Source: Streptomyces lacrimifluminis
GTDB lineage: Bacteria; Actinomycetota; Actinomycetes; Streptomycetales; Streptomycetaceae
Assembly (NCBI RefSeq): GCF_014646095.1
Contig: NZ_BMMU01000021.1
Span: 1 to 64,000 of the forward strand
Direction of reading: 5' to 3'
Length of the DNA: 64,000 nt
Positions 42,254 through 54,767 of this stretch are shown here, piece by piece. A program made the position numbers and the translations under genes. The number at the start of each line of letters is the position of its first letter. Position 1 is the stretch's first letter. The notes below the pieces were generated by a model. That model saw only the letters and a list, made by a program, of their open reading frames with translations. It searched no databases and was not told the origin of the DNA.

Positions 42254-43369
42254 TCACGGTTGTACCTCCGTTGTGGGTGTCGGGGCGTCGTCCGGGGCCA
42301 GGACGTACGCGGTCCGGTCCGGTGTCGGAGGCGCGGGATCCCGTACGACCGGCTTCGCGCCCCACTTGCCGCCCTCGCCCGGTGTCAGGAGTTCCGCGAC
42401 GTCGAGGATGTGGTGGCCCGCCATGGAGGGGAGGCAGGTGCCGCGGGCCGGGCCGATCGCCTCCGCCCACTCGGGCGGGATGGCCGAGGCGCCGCGGGTC
42501 GCGCCTGCCAGGGCGCCCGCCACCGCTGCCGTCGTGTCCGCGTCGCGGCCCATGTTGACGGCTGTCAGTACCGATTCCGTGAAGTCGCCGTCGGCCACCG
42601 CGTACGCGCCGAAGGCGAGGGCGACCGCCTCGGGGGCCAGGTCGGTCCAGGGGTAGCCGCCGATCACCACCGCGGAGCGGACCGCGCGTTCGCCCCGGTG
42701 GGCGACCGCCACCGCGCGGCGCAGGGAGCGTGCCGTCCAGGAGTCCTCGGGGATCACCGCCAGGGCGGAGGCCACCACGGCGATGGTCGGCGCGCCCGCC
42801 ATCGCCGCGGCCACGCCCGCCGCCACCGCCTGACCGCCGTAGATGCCCTCGCCGTCATGGCTCACCGAGCCGTCGATCGCCACCAGGCGGGCCGCCTCGG
42901 TGGGGCGGCCCGCCGCGAAGACACCGAAGGGGGCCGCTCGCATCGCGAGGCCGTCGCTCCAGGCGTGCCGGTGCTGGGCCGAGATCGGGGCCGCGAGACC
43001 CCGGCGCAGGTTCTCCAGGGTGCCGCGTTCGCTGAAACCGGCACCCCGGAAGGGACCCTCGTCGAGGTCGGCGATCCACTGGTGCCAGGCCGCCTCCACA
43101 TGCGCCGGGGTGAGGGCCGAGCCGTGCCGGGCGAGGAGGAGGCCCGAGAAGATCGCGTACTCCGTGTCGTCCGTGCCGGCGGGGTTCTCGGCGACGTATC
43201 CGGTGATGCGGCCCCAGCGGGCGCGGATCTCCGAGGGCTTCATGTTCTCGGCGGGGGCGCCGAGCGCGTCCCCCACGGCCAGACCGAGCAGGGCGCCGCA
43301 TGCTCTGTCGCGGAGCAGGGCGGCGTCCTGGTGCGCCGGGACCGAGGGAATGCAGGCGATCGATGCCAT
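42254..43369 (-). CDS. ADP-ribosylglycohydrolase family protein
   Basis: The 371-aa protein has complete family motifs: ACGALLGLAVGDALGAPAENM, AGTDDTEYAIFSGLLLARHG with the first Asp pair, DGSVSHDGEGIYGGQ, and VNMGRDADTTAAVAGALAGA with the second. It should be an active metal-dependent ribosyl-bond hydrolase. ATG at 43369 is preceded by GGAGGAG at about 14 bases and is the first start with family-like sequence. It is transcribed in the same direction as the six-gene operon downstream but separated from it by a repeat, so it may be read from the same promoter in the 43370-43688 gap. Confidence 0.87.
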   Translation of the reverse strand: MASIACIPSVPAHQDAALLRDRACGALLGLAVGDALGAPAENMKPSEIRARWGRITGYVAENPAGTDDTEYAIFSGLLLARHGSALTPAHVEAAWHQWIADLDEGPFRGAGFSERGTLENLRRGLAAPISAQHRHAWSDGLAMRAAPFGVFAAGRPTEAARLVAIDGSVSHDGEGIYGGQAVAAGVAAAMAGAPTIAVVASALAVIPEDSWTARSLRRAVAVAHRGERAVRSAVVIGGYPWTDLAPEAVALAFGAYAVADGDFTESVLTAVNMGRDADTTAAVAGALAGATRGASAIPPEWAEAIGPARGTCLPSMAGHHILDVAELLTPGEGGKWGAKPVVRDPAPPTPDRTAYVLAPDDAPTPTTEVQP

Positions 43370-43688
43370 ACGCGGCCTCTCCTCCGGAGGGTTCCGGGGG
43401 CTCCCTCCCGGGGAGCGGAACCCTTTGCGGAACTGTCCCATCGGAGGGGTTCACGTGCGCCTCAGGCGCCCCAATCATCACCCGGTCGACATTTGTGCGA
43501 GTACACCAACGGATGAGCGATCATCATGAACGTGCAGGTGAGGGCAGCCTTTCCTTGCTGGCGGAGGGGGAATTCGGGGCGTATTTTTGGTGATGTCGAA
43601 AAGTGGAACAAGTCCAAGTGCGGTCCGGTCGGATCGGCTCGGAAAACTTCCGGAAGCAACGCCCGAAGCGAACGAACTGGGGGACGGC
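43370..43688. other. Divergent promoter region, no gene
   Basis: This 319-base gap separates the ADP-ribosylglycohydrolase gene (minus) from the VIT-family gene (plus). It contains A/T-rich patches around 43490-43600 that are unusual here and fit promoters for both sides. A 26-codon frame at 43513-43593 lacks support as a gene. I see no clear operator. Confidence 0.45.
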
Positions 43689-44420
43689 ATGGCCATCATC
43701 GAGACCGAGGCGGCGCTGCACGAGGCGCACCGTGACAACCACACCCACCGGGATGTCACCGGCGGCTGGTTGCGGCCGGCCGTTTTCGGGGCGATGGACG
43801 GGCTTGTCTCCAATCTCGCCCTGATGACAGGTGTGGCGGGCGGGGCGGTCTCGCATCGGACCGTCGTTATCACCGGGCTCGCCGGCCTTGCCGCCGGCGC
43901 CTTCTCCATGGCTGCCGGCGAGTACACCTCCGTCGCCTCGCAGCGCGAGCTGGTCGAGGCCGAACTCGACGTCGAGCGACGGGAGTTGAGGAAGCACCCC
44001 AAGGACGAGGAGCGTGAGCTCGCCGCGCTCTACGAGTCCCGGGGCGTCGAGTCGAAGCTCGCCCGTGAAGTGGCCCGGCAGCTCTCGCGCGACCCCGACC
44101 AGGCGCTGGAGATACACGCCCGCGAGGAGCTGGGCATCGACCCCGCCGACCTGCCCTCGCCCGGCGTCGCCGCGGTGTCGTCCTTCGGGGCGTTCGCACT
44201 GGGTGCGCTGCTGCCCGTGCTCCCGTACCTCCTGGGGGCGACCGCGCTGTGGCCCGCCGTGCTGATCGCCCTCGTCGGGCTCTTCGGATGTGGTGCGGTG
44301 GTGGCGCGGGTGACCGCCCGGAGCTGGTGGTTCAGCGGGTTGCGGCAGCTCGCGCTGGGCGGGGCCGCGGCCGGTGTGACGTACGCCCTGGGCAACCTGT
44401 TCGGTGCGGCCGTAGGATAG
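43689..44420 (+). CDS. VIT1/CCC1-family Fe(II)/Mn(II) transporter
   Basis: The 243-aa protein has five membrane helices in the VIT pattern. The N-terminal part reads WLRPAVFGAMDGLVSNLALMTGVAGG, followed by GAFSMAAGEYTSVASQRELVEAELDVER, the metal-binding start of the cytoplasmic domain. Three helices follow the acidic soluble segment (about 80-150): around 160-182, 185-205 and 217-240. It likely moves iron or manganese out of the cytoplasm. ATG at 43689 follows GGGGGACGGC. A terminator follows 11 bases after the stop. Confidence 0.88.
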   Translation: MAIIETEAALHEAHRDNHTHRDVTGGWLRPAVFGAMDGLVSNLALMTGVAGGAVSHRTVVITGLAGLAAGAFSMAAGEYTSVASQRELVEAELDVERRELRKHPKDEERELAALYESRGVESKLAREVARQLSRDPDQALEIHAREELGIDPADLPSPGVAAVSSFGAFALGALLPVLPYLLGATALWPAVLIALVGLFGCGAVVARVTARSWWFSGLRQLALGGAAAGVTYALGNLFGAAVG

Positions 44421-44430
44421 GGCGTCGTGC

Positions 44431-44454
44431 ACTTATGCGATGGGCCGCATAAGT
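44431..44454 (+). terminator. Stem-loop after the VIT-family gene
   Basis: ACTTATGCG (44431-44439) pairs perfectly with CGCATAAGT (44446-44454) across a 6-base loop. It is A/T-richer than other hairpins here and starts 11 bases after the stop. It could also be an operator-type palindrome. Confidence 0.55.
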
Positions 44455-44695
44455 AGCCGTTACTCGCTGGTTTCGAACGCTTAACCACCGGGCATGAGCC
44501 GTACGCGCTGTGGGTAACGAAGCCTGCGGCGCACCTGCGGAGAGGGCGACGACGCTCTCCTTGCCATGGGTCGAGGGACATCGATCTGTCCGCTTCGGCC
44601 CCCATTACTTCCACCGCAGCGCGGTCACCATGCCGCGCGCTGCGGTGTCCGCATGTTGGTACGCAGTATCCGGTTCCCGAGAACCGTCCCATCAT

Positions 44696-44711
44696 GTAAC
44701 CTGCACGAAAT
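44696..44711 (+). promoter_or_regulatory. GlnR-like half-site pair upstream of gltB
   Basis: GTAAC-N6-GAAAT lies 73 bases before the gltB start, in a 363-base gap (44421-44783) with no gene. The GlnR box of streptomycetes is built from gTnAC-N6-GaAAc units. One unit matches well; I see no clear second unit beside it. A GGTTC-N4-GAACC palindrome lies just upstream at 44672-44685. Confidence 0.35.
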
Positions 44712-44783
44712 TTTGCACTCCAAGAGGGCCAACGTCGTCCCTCGGCTTAATGCATATGCCACACGACGACGACGGGAGAGCCG

Positions 44784-49398
<4,615 letters not shown>

Positions 49399-49406
<8 letters not shown>

Positions 49407-50859
49407 TCCCAAGGGCTTTCTCAACCACGGCCGCGAGGTCGCCAAGTCCCGCCCGGTGGACGTCCGTCTCAAGGACTGGAACGAGGTCTATGTCCCCGGC
49501 TCCCTGCTGCCGATCATCAGCAAGCAGGCCAGCCGCTGCATGGACTGCGGTATCCCGTTCTGTCACAACGGCTGTCCGCTGGGGAACCTGATCCCCGAGT
49601 GGAACGACTACGCCTACCGCGAGGACTGGACGTCGGCGTCCGAGCGGCTGCACGCCACCAACAACTTCCCGGAGTTCACCGGCCGCCTGTGCCCGGCTCC
49701 GTGCGAGTCGGCGTGCGTGCTGGGCATCAACCAGCCCGCGGTCACCATCAAGAACGTCGAGGTCTCGATCATCGACAAGGCCTGGGAGGGCGGCGATGTC
49801 GCCGCCCAGGCCCCGGAGCGCCTCTCCGGCAAGACGGTCGCGGTCATCGGCTCGGGTCCCGCGGGTCTCGCGGCGGCCCAGCAGCTGACACGGGCCGGCC
49901 ACACGGTCGCGGTGTACGAGCGCGCGGACCGCATCGGCGGCCTCCTGCGCTACGGCATCCCCGAGTTCAAGATGGAGAAGCGGCACATCAACCGCCGTAT
50001 CGAGCAGATGCGCGCGGAGGGCACCCGCTTCCGTACGGGCATCGAGATCGGCCGGGACCTCAAGGCGACGGACCTGCGCAGGCGGTACGACGCCGTCGTG
50101 ATCGCCGCCGGTGCGACGACCGCCCGTGATCTCCCCGTCCCCGGGCGGGAGCTGAAGGGCGTCTACCAGGCGATGGAGTACCTGCCCCTGGCGAACAAGG
50201 TGCAGGAGGGCGACTTCGTGGCCCCGCCCGTCACCGCCGAGGGCAAGCACGTCGTGGTCATCGGCGGCGGCGACACGGGCGCGGACTGCGTGGGCACCGC
50301 CCACCGGCAGGGCGCGGCCTCCGTCACCCAGCTGGAGATCATGCCCCGCCCGGGCGAGGACCGCAGCCCCGGGCAGCCCTGGCCGACCTTCCCGATGCTC
50401 TACAAGGTCACCTCGGCGCACGAGGAGGGCGGCGAGCGCGTCTACTCCGTCTCGACGACCCACTTCGAGGGCGACGAGCACGGCAACGTGCAGTGGCTGC
50501 ACCTCACCGAGGTCGAGTTCATCGACGGCAGGCTGACCCCGAAGCCGGGCACGGAGCGGAAGATCCCCGCCCAGCTGGTCACCCTCGCCATGGGCTTCAC
50601 GGGCACCGACCGCGACAACGGTCTCGTCGACCAGTTCGGCCTGGACCTCGACGAGCGCGGCAACATCGCCCGCGACGCCGACTTCCAGACCAACGTCCCC
50701 GGCGTGTACGTCGCCGGTGACGCCGGCCGCGGCCAGTCGCTCATCGTCTGGGCCATCGCCGAGGGCCGTTCGGCGGCCCGCGGAGTCGACCGCTTCCTCA
50801 CCGGCGCGAGCGACCTCCCGGCCCCGATCCGCCCGACGGACCGTTCCCTGATGGTCTGA
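49399..50859 (+). CDS. gltD: Glutamate synthase small (beta) subunit
   Basis: The 486-aa subunit takes electrons from NADPH and passes them to GltB. The N-terminal Cys clusters for 4Fe-4S centres are RCMDCGIPFCHNGCPLGN and LCPAPCESACV. The FAD-binding fold starts VAVIGSGPAGLAAAQQL and the NAD(P)H fold VVVIGGGDTGADC; GVYVAGDAGRGQSLIVWAI is the second FAD contact. The ATG at 49399 lies inside the end of gltB, so the two are translationally coupled. Confidence 0.95.
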
Positions 50860-50882
50860 CGGGGTACCCCACCAAAGACGTC

Positions 50883-50900
50883 CCGTACAACGGCGTACGG
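50883..50900 (+). terminator. Possible gltBD terminator
   Basis: CCGTAC and GTACGG form a 6-bp stem with a 6-base loop, 24 bases after the gltD stop. The stem is short, so this is weak. Confidence 0.35.
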
Positions 50901-50985
50901 AACGAACAAACCACGGCGCTCGCCACAGTCCCCGACCGGACACGGCGGGCGCCGCGGCGCGTCCGGAGCCGGACGGGCACCGTGT

Positions 50986-51192
50986 TCACGCCAGGCCTCT
51001 TGTCCAGCCCTCGCCGTGCGGCGGGCGTCGAGGACCGCGTTCCAGGTACGTCTTCTCGTCGCCGCCCTCCGCCGGGCTGTCGGCCTCCTCCAGGGCGGCG
51101 GCGCGGATGCCGCCCAGGCTGAACGCGTCGCTGCCCGGCAGAAGGGTACGTGGGGCGGTCGCTCGTCCGGGTGACGTACCCTCAGGATCTCG
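50986..51192 (-). pseudogene. Possible C-terminal gene remnant
   Basis: The 366-base gap between gltD and the VWA gene holds a minus-strand open stretch with protein-like composition: it reads through DAFSLGGIRAAALEEADSP and ends EGWTRGLA before TGA at 50986-50988. There is no ATG, GTG or TTG start between the upstream stop (51193-51195) and this segment. It may be the tail of a lost gene or a chance frame in G+C-rich DNA. I recognise no family. Its upstream end lies in the promoter region of the VWA gene. Confidence 0.25.
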
Positions 51193-51225
51193 TCAGTCCG
51201 GCACATTCCGGGAGGGGAGCCACGC

Positions 51226-51978
51226 ATGGCCGCGATCAGTCTCACCAAGGTGGAGGAGGCCGCGCCCGCGCTGGTCAGCCTCTACAAGAGTGCCGGGGCG
51301 GCCGTGGACCGGCACGGGCTCGACGGTCAGCGGGCGGCCGTCTACCTGGTGGTCGACTACTCCGGTTCCATGAAGCCGTACTACCGGAACGGCAGTGTGC
51401 AGGCGCTCGCCGACCGGGTGCTGGGGCTGGCGGCCCACTTCGACGACGACGGGACGGTTCCCGTCGTCCTCTTCTCCACCGACGTCGACGCCGTGACCGG
51501 TATCGCCCTCGACGACCACGCGGGGAGCGTCGACCGGATCGTCGCCGGGCTCGGGCACATGGGCAAGACCAGCTATCACCTCGCCATGGACGCGGTCATC
51601 GAGCACTACCTCGACAGCGGGTCCACGGCCCCCGCACTCGTGGTCTTCCAGACCGACGGCGGCCCGATCAACAAGCTCGCCGCCGAACGCTACGTGTGCA
51701 AGTCGGCGCGGCTGCCGCTGTTCTGGCAGTTCATCGGCTTCGGGGACGCCACGAGCAAGCAGTTCGACTTCCTGCGCAAGCTCGACGAGTTGGCGGTGCC
51801 GCAGCGACGGGTCGTCGACAACGCCGGGTTCTTCCATGCCGGTTCGGACCCGCGCGCCGTGTCCGACGACGAGTTGTACGACCGTCTGGTGGGCGAGTTC
51901 CCGAAGTGGCTGGTCGCCGCCCGGGCGGAGGGAATCGTCGTCGAACGGGACGGTCCCCCACCCACCGACCTTCCCTAA
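51226..51978 (+). CDS. VWA-domain protein (TerF-like)
   Basis: The 250-aa protein is essentially one von Willebrand A domain with a complete MIDAS metal site: DYSGSM (D44, S46, S48), the Thr in GHMGKTSYHLA and the Asp in VVFQTDGG. The N-terminus (ISLTKVEEAAPALVSLYKSA) resembles the C-terminal half of TerF/TerY-type proteins linked to tellurite resistance and stress, but no other ter genes are in the window. It probably acts as a cytoplasmic metal-dependent binding module. ATG at 51226 follows GGGAGGGGAGCC. Confidence 0.82.
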   Translation: MAAISLTKVEEAAPALVSLYKSAGAAVDRHGLDGQRAAVYLVVDYSGSMKPYYRNGSVQALADRVLGLAAHFDDDGTVPVVLFSTDVDAVTGIALDDHAGSVDRIVAGLGHMGKTSYHLAMDAVIEHYLDSGSTAPALVVFQTDGGPINKLAAERYVCKSARLPLFWQFIGFGDATSKQFDFLRKLDELAVPQRRVVDNAGFFHAGSDPRAVSDDELYDRLVGEFPKWLVAARAEGIVVERDGPPPTDLP

Positions 51979-51990
51979 CAAGTGTTTGGT
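51977..51990. promoter_or_regulatory. KstR2-type operator before the IpdF-like gene
   Basis: AACAAGTGTTTGGT matches nine of the ten defined positions of the KstR2 consensus AnCAAGnnCTTGnT as I remember it from mycobacteria. It lies 15 bases before the ATG of the SDR gene at 52006, directly upstream of a gene set that includes a KstR2-like TetR regulator. It overlaps the end of the VWA gene by two bases. Confidence 0.55.
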
Positions 51991-52005
51991 AGATACTGTG
52001 GGTGC

Positions 52006-52845
52006 ATGGGAGACGTCGAGAGTCCGGCGTACGTAACCGGACACGGGCTGCTCAAGGGGCGCACCGCCGTCATCACGGCAGCCGCGGGCGCGGGCATCGG
52101 TGGGGCCACCGCCCGCCGGTTCCTGGAGGAGGGCGCGCGCGTGCTGATCAGCGACGCGCACGCGCGGCGGCTCAAGGAGTACGAGGGGGAGCTGGCCGGG
52201 GAGTTCGAGGGCGTCGGCTCGCTGCCCTGTGACGTCACCGACGAACGCCAGGTGCGGGCCCTCTTCGACGCGGCCGTGGACGTACACGGGCGGCTCGACA
52301 TCGTCGTCAACAACGCGGGCCTCGGCGGTACTTCGTCCCTCGTCGACATGACGGACGAGCAGTGGTCGAGGGTGCTGGACGTGACGCTCAACGGCACGTT
52401 CCGGTGTGTGCGGGCCGCGTTGCGGATCTTTCGCGAGCGCGGGTCCGGAGGAGCGGGAGAGTCCGGACGGACAGGGAGGCCAGAAGGACCAGGAAGACCA
52501 GGAGGCGTGATCGTCAACAACGCGTCCGTCGTCGGCTGGCGGGCCCAGGCCGGGCAGGCGCACTACGCCGCAGCGAAGGCCGGCGTGATGGCGCTGACCC
52601 GGAGCGCGGCGATCGAGGCCGCCGAGTACGGGGTCCGGGTCAACGCGGTGTCACCGAGCCTCGCCATGCATCCCCACCTCGTGAAGGTGACCACCCCCGA
52701 ACTCCTGGCCGAACTCACGGCCCGCGAGGCATTCGGGCGGTACGCCGAGCCCTGGGAGGTGGCCAACGTGATCGTGTTCCTGGCGTCCGGCTACTCCTCG
52801 TACCTGACGGGGGAAGTCGTCTCCGTCAGCAGCCAGCACCCCTAG
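52006..52845 (+). CDS. SDR oxidoreductase, IpdF-like
   Basis: The 279-aa short-chain dehydrogenase has the unusual cofactor motif ITAAAGAGIGGATARRFLEEGA (Ala in place of the first Gly region), NNAGLGG, a Ser in NNASVVGW and the YxxxK pair in HYAAAKAG. This variant and the place next to a TetR regulator and thiolase resemble IpdF, which oxidises a ring-opened hydroxy-indane-propanoyl-CoA in sterol C/D ring breakdown. A 20-residue Gly/Arg/Pro-rich insertion (about 145-165) interrupts the strand before the catalytic Ser. ATG at 52006 begins MGDVESPAYV. The substrate assignment is inference. Confidence 0.78.
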   Translation: MGDVESPAYVTGHGLLKGRTAVITAAAGAGIGGATARRFLEEGARVLISDAHARRLKEYEGELAGEFEGVGSLPCDVTDERQVRALFDAAVDVHGRLDIVVNNAGLGGTSSLVDMTDEQWSRVLDVTLNGTFRCVRAALRIFRERGSGGAGESGRTGRPEGPGRPGGVIVNNASVVGWRAQAGQAHYAAAKAGVMALTRSAAIEAAEYGVRVNAVSPSLAMHPHLVKVTTPELLAELTAREAFGRYAEPWEVANVIVFLASGYSSYLTGEVVSVSSQHP

Positions 52846-52876
52846 GACGGCACATGTCTGGGACCACAATGGACGC

Positions 52877-53491
52877 GTGCCTCCTACGAAGAAGAAGCCC
52901 CAGGTGACCGCCGTGCCCGCCCGCCGCCGCGAAATCCTCGACACCGCCGCCGAGGTCTTCGCCGAACAGGGCTACAACGCCACCACCGTACGCAAGATCG
53001 CGGACCACGCCGGCATGCTCGCGGGCAGCCTCTACTACCACTTCGACTCCAAGGAATCGATGCTGGAGGAGATCCTGCGCACGTTCCTCGACGAGCTGTG
53101 GGAGGGCTACGACACCGTCCTGGGCGCCGAGTCCGGGCCGCGCGAGACGCTGGAGGCACTGGTCACCGAGTCGTTCCGGGAGATCGACCGGCACCGCGCA
53201 GCGGTCGCGATCTATCAGAAGGAGTCCAGGCAGCTCGTCGCGCAGGAGCGGTTCGCGTTCCTCGCGGAGTCGCAGCGCAGATTCGAGAAGGCGTGGCTGT
53301 CCACGCTGGAACGCGGAGTCGCCGCGGAGGTCTTCCGCGCCGACCTCGACATCCGCCTCACCTACCGCTTCGTGCGCGACACCGTCTGGGTCGCCGCGTC
53401 CTGGTACCGGCCCGGCGGACAGCACAGCCCGGAGGAGATCGCCCGCCAGTACCTGTCGATGGTGCTGGACGGGATCGCCGTACGTGCATAG
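52877..53491 (+). CDS. TetR-family regulator, KstR2-like
   Basis: The 204-aa repressor has the TetR helix-turn-helix at residues about 17-62: RRREILDTAAEVFAEQG, then the recognition region TTVRKIADHAGMLAGSLYYHFDSKESM. The ligand-binding half is all helix. Its place between an IpdF-like SDR and a FadA6-like thiolase is the same as that of kstR2 in Mycobacterium, which represses sterol C/D ring genes and responds to HIP-CoA. GTG at 52877 is the start. The candidate operator at 51977-51990 would let it control this unit and itself. Confidence 0.8.
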   Translation: MPPTKKKPQVTAVPARRREILDTAAEVFAEQGYNATTVRKIADHAGMLAGSLYYHFDSKESMLEEILRTFLDELWEGYDTVLGAESGPRETLEALVTESFREIDRHRAAVAIYQKESRQLVAQERFAFLAESQRRFEKAWLSTLERGVAAEVFRADLDIRLTYRFVRDTVWVAASWYRPGGQHSPEEIARQYLSMVLDGIAVRA

Positions 53492-53541
53492 CCGTACCTG
53501 ACAGCCCTATGTGAACAGCTCTTTTCTGTGAGGGAGTTGCC

Positions 53542-54699
53542 ATGGCCGAGGCCTACATCGTCGAAGCGGTCCGTACGCCCGTCGGGCGGCGTGGAGGTGG
53601 TCTGAGCGGTGTCCATCCGGCGGACCTGGGCGCGCACGCGCTGACGGCGCTCATATCGCGGGCCGGGGTGGATCCGGCCGCCGTGGAGGACGTCGTCTTC
53701 GGGTGTCTGGACACGGTGGGGCCGCAGGCGGGTGACATCGCCCGCACCAGCTGGCTGGCCGCCGGGCTGCCCGAGGAGGTGCCGGGGGTGACCGTCGACC
53801 GGCAGTGCGGATCCTCGCAGCAGGCCGTGCACTTCGCCGCGCAGGCCGTGCTGTCCGGCACGCAGGACCTGGTCGTCGCGGGTGGCGTCCAGAACATGTC
53901 GATGATCCCGATCGCCTTCGCCTCCCGCCAGGCGGCCCTGCCCCTGGGGCTCACGGAGGGCCCGTTCGCGGGCAGCGCGGGCTGGCGGGCCCGGTACGGG
54001 GAACGACCGGTGAACCAGTTCGCCGGCGCCGAGATGATCGCCGCCAAGTGGGGCATCAGCAGGCAGGACCAGGAGGAGTTCGCGCTGCGCTCGCACGAAC
54101 GCGCGGTCCTGGCCATCGACGAGGGCCGCTTCGCCCGCGAGACCGTGGCCTACGAGACGGTGACCGTCGACGAGGGCCCGCGCCGGGACACCTCACTGGC
54201 GAAGATGGCCGGCCTGAAACCCGTCATCGATGGCGGCACCATCACCGCCGCGGTCTCCTCACAGGTGTCCGACGGCGCCGCCGCGATGCTGCTCGCCTCC
54301 GAGCGGGCGGTACGCGAGCACGGGCTGCGGCCCCGGGCCCGCGTCCACCATCTGTCCGTACGGGGCGAGGACCCGATCCGGATGCTGACGGCGCCGATCC
54401 CGGCCACCGCCCACGCCCTCAAGAAGACCGGCCTGTCCATCGACGACATCGACCTCGTCGAGATCAACGAGGCCTTCGCGCCGGTCGTCCTGGCCTGGCT
54501 GAAGGAGACCGGCGCCGACCCGGCCCGGGTCAACGTCAACGGCGGCGCGATAGCCCTCGGCCACCCCCTCGGCGCGACCGGCGTCAAGCTGATGACGACC
54601 CTTCTGCACGAACTGGAGCGTACGGGCGGGCGGTTCGGGCTCCAGACGATGTGCGAGGGCGGGGGACAGGCGAACGTGACGATCATCGAACGGCTTTGA
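53542..54699 (+). CDS. Acetyl-CoA C-acyltransferase (thiolase), FadA6-like
   Basis: The 385-aa thiolase has its acylated Cys at C89 in VDRQCGSSQQAVHF, the NEAFAPV motif, H340 in GGAIALGHPLGATG and C371 in MCEGGGQANV. It should remove acetyl-CoA from a 3-oxoacyl-CoA. Position right after a KstR2-like gene suggests the FadA6 role in sterol C/D ring breakdown, but an ordinary beta-oxidation role is possible. ATG at 53542 follows GAGGGAGTTGCC. The next SDR starts 68 bases after its stop. Confidence 0.87.
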   Translation: MAEAYIVEAVRTPVGRRGGGLSGVHPADLGAHALTALISRAGVDPAAVEDVVFGCLDTVGPQAGDIARTSWLAAGLPEEVPGVTVDRQCGSSQQAVHFAAQAVLSGTQDLVVAGGVQNMSMIPIAFASRQAALPLGLTEGPFAGSAGWRARYGERPVNQFAGAEMIAAKWGISRQDQEEFALRSHERAVLAIDEGRFARETVAYETVTVDEGPRRDTSLAKMAGLKPVIDGGTITAAVSSQVSDGAAAMLLASERAVREHGLRPRARVHHLSVRGEDPIRMLTAPIPATAHALKKTGLSIDDIDLVEINEAFAPVVLAWLKETGADPARVNVNGGAIALGHPLGATGVKLMTTLLHELERTGGRFGLQTMCEGGGQANVTIIERL

Positions 54700-54767
54700 A
54701 CGGCCCGGGGGACAGGACGGTGAACGGCGCTGGGAACGGCACTGGGAACGGCGTGGTGAACAGCTCC

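Noticed and set aside
43513..43593. A 26-codon frame in the gap before the VIT-family gene, ending in a hydrophobic segment
   Set aside because: It has no good ribosome-binding site and no family resemblance, and lies where promoters are expected.
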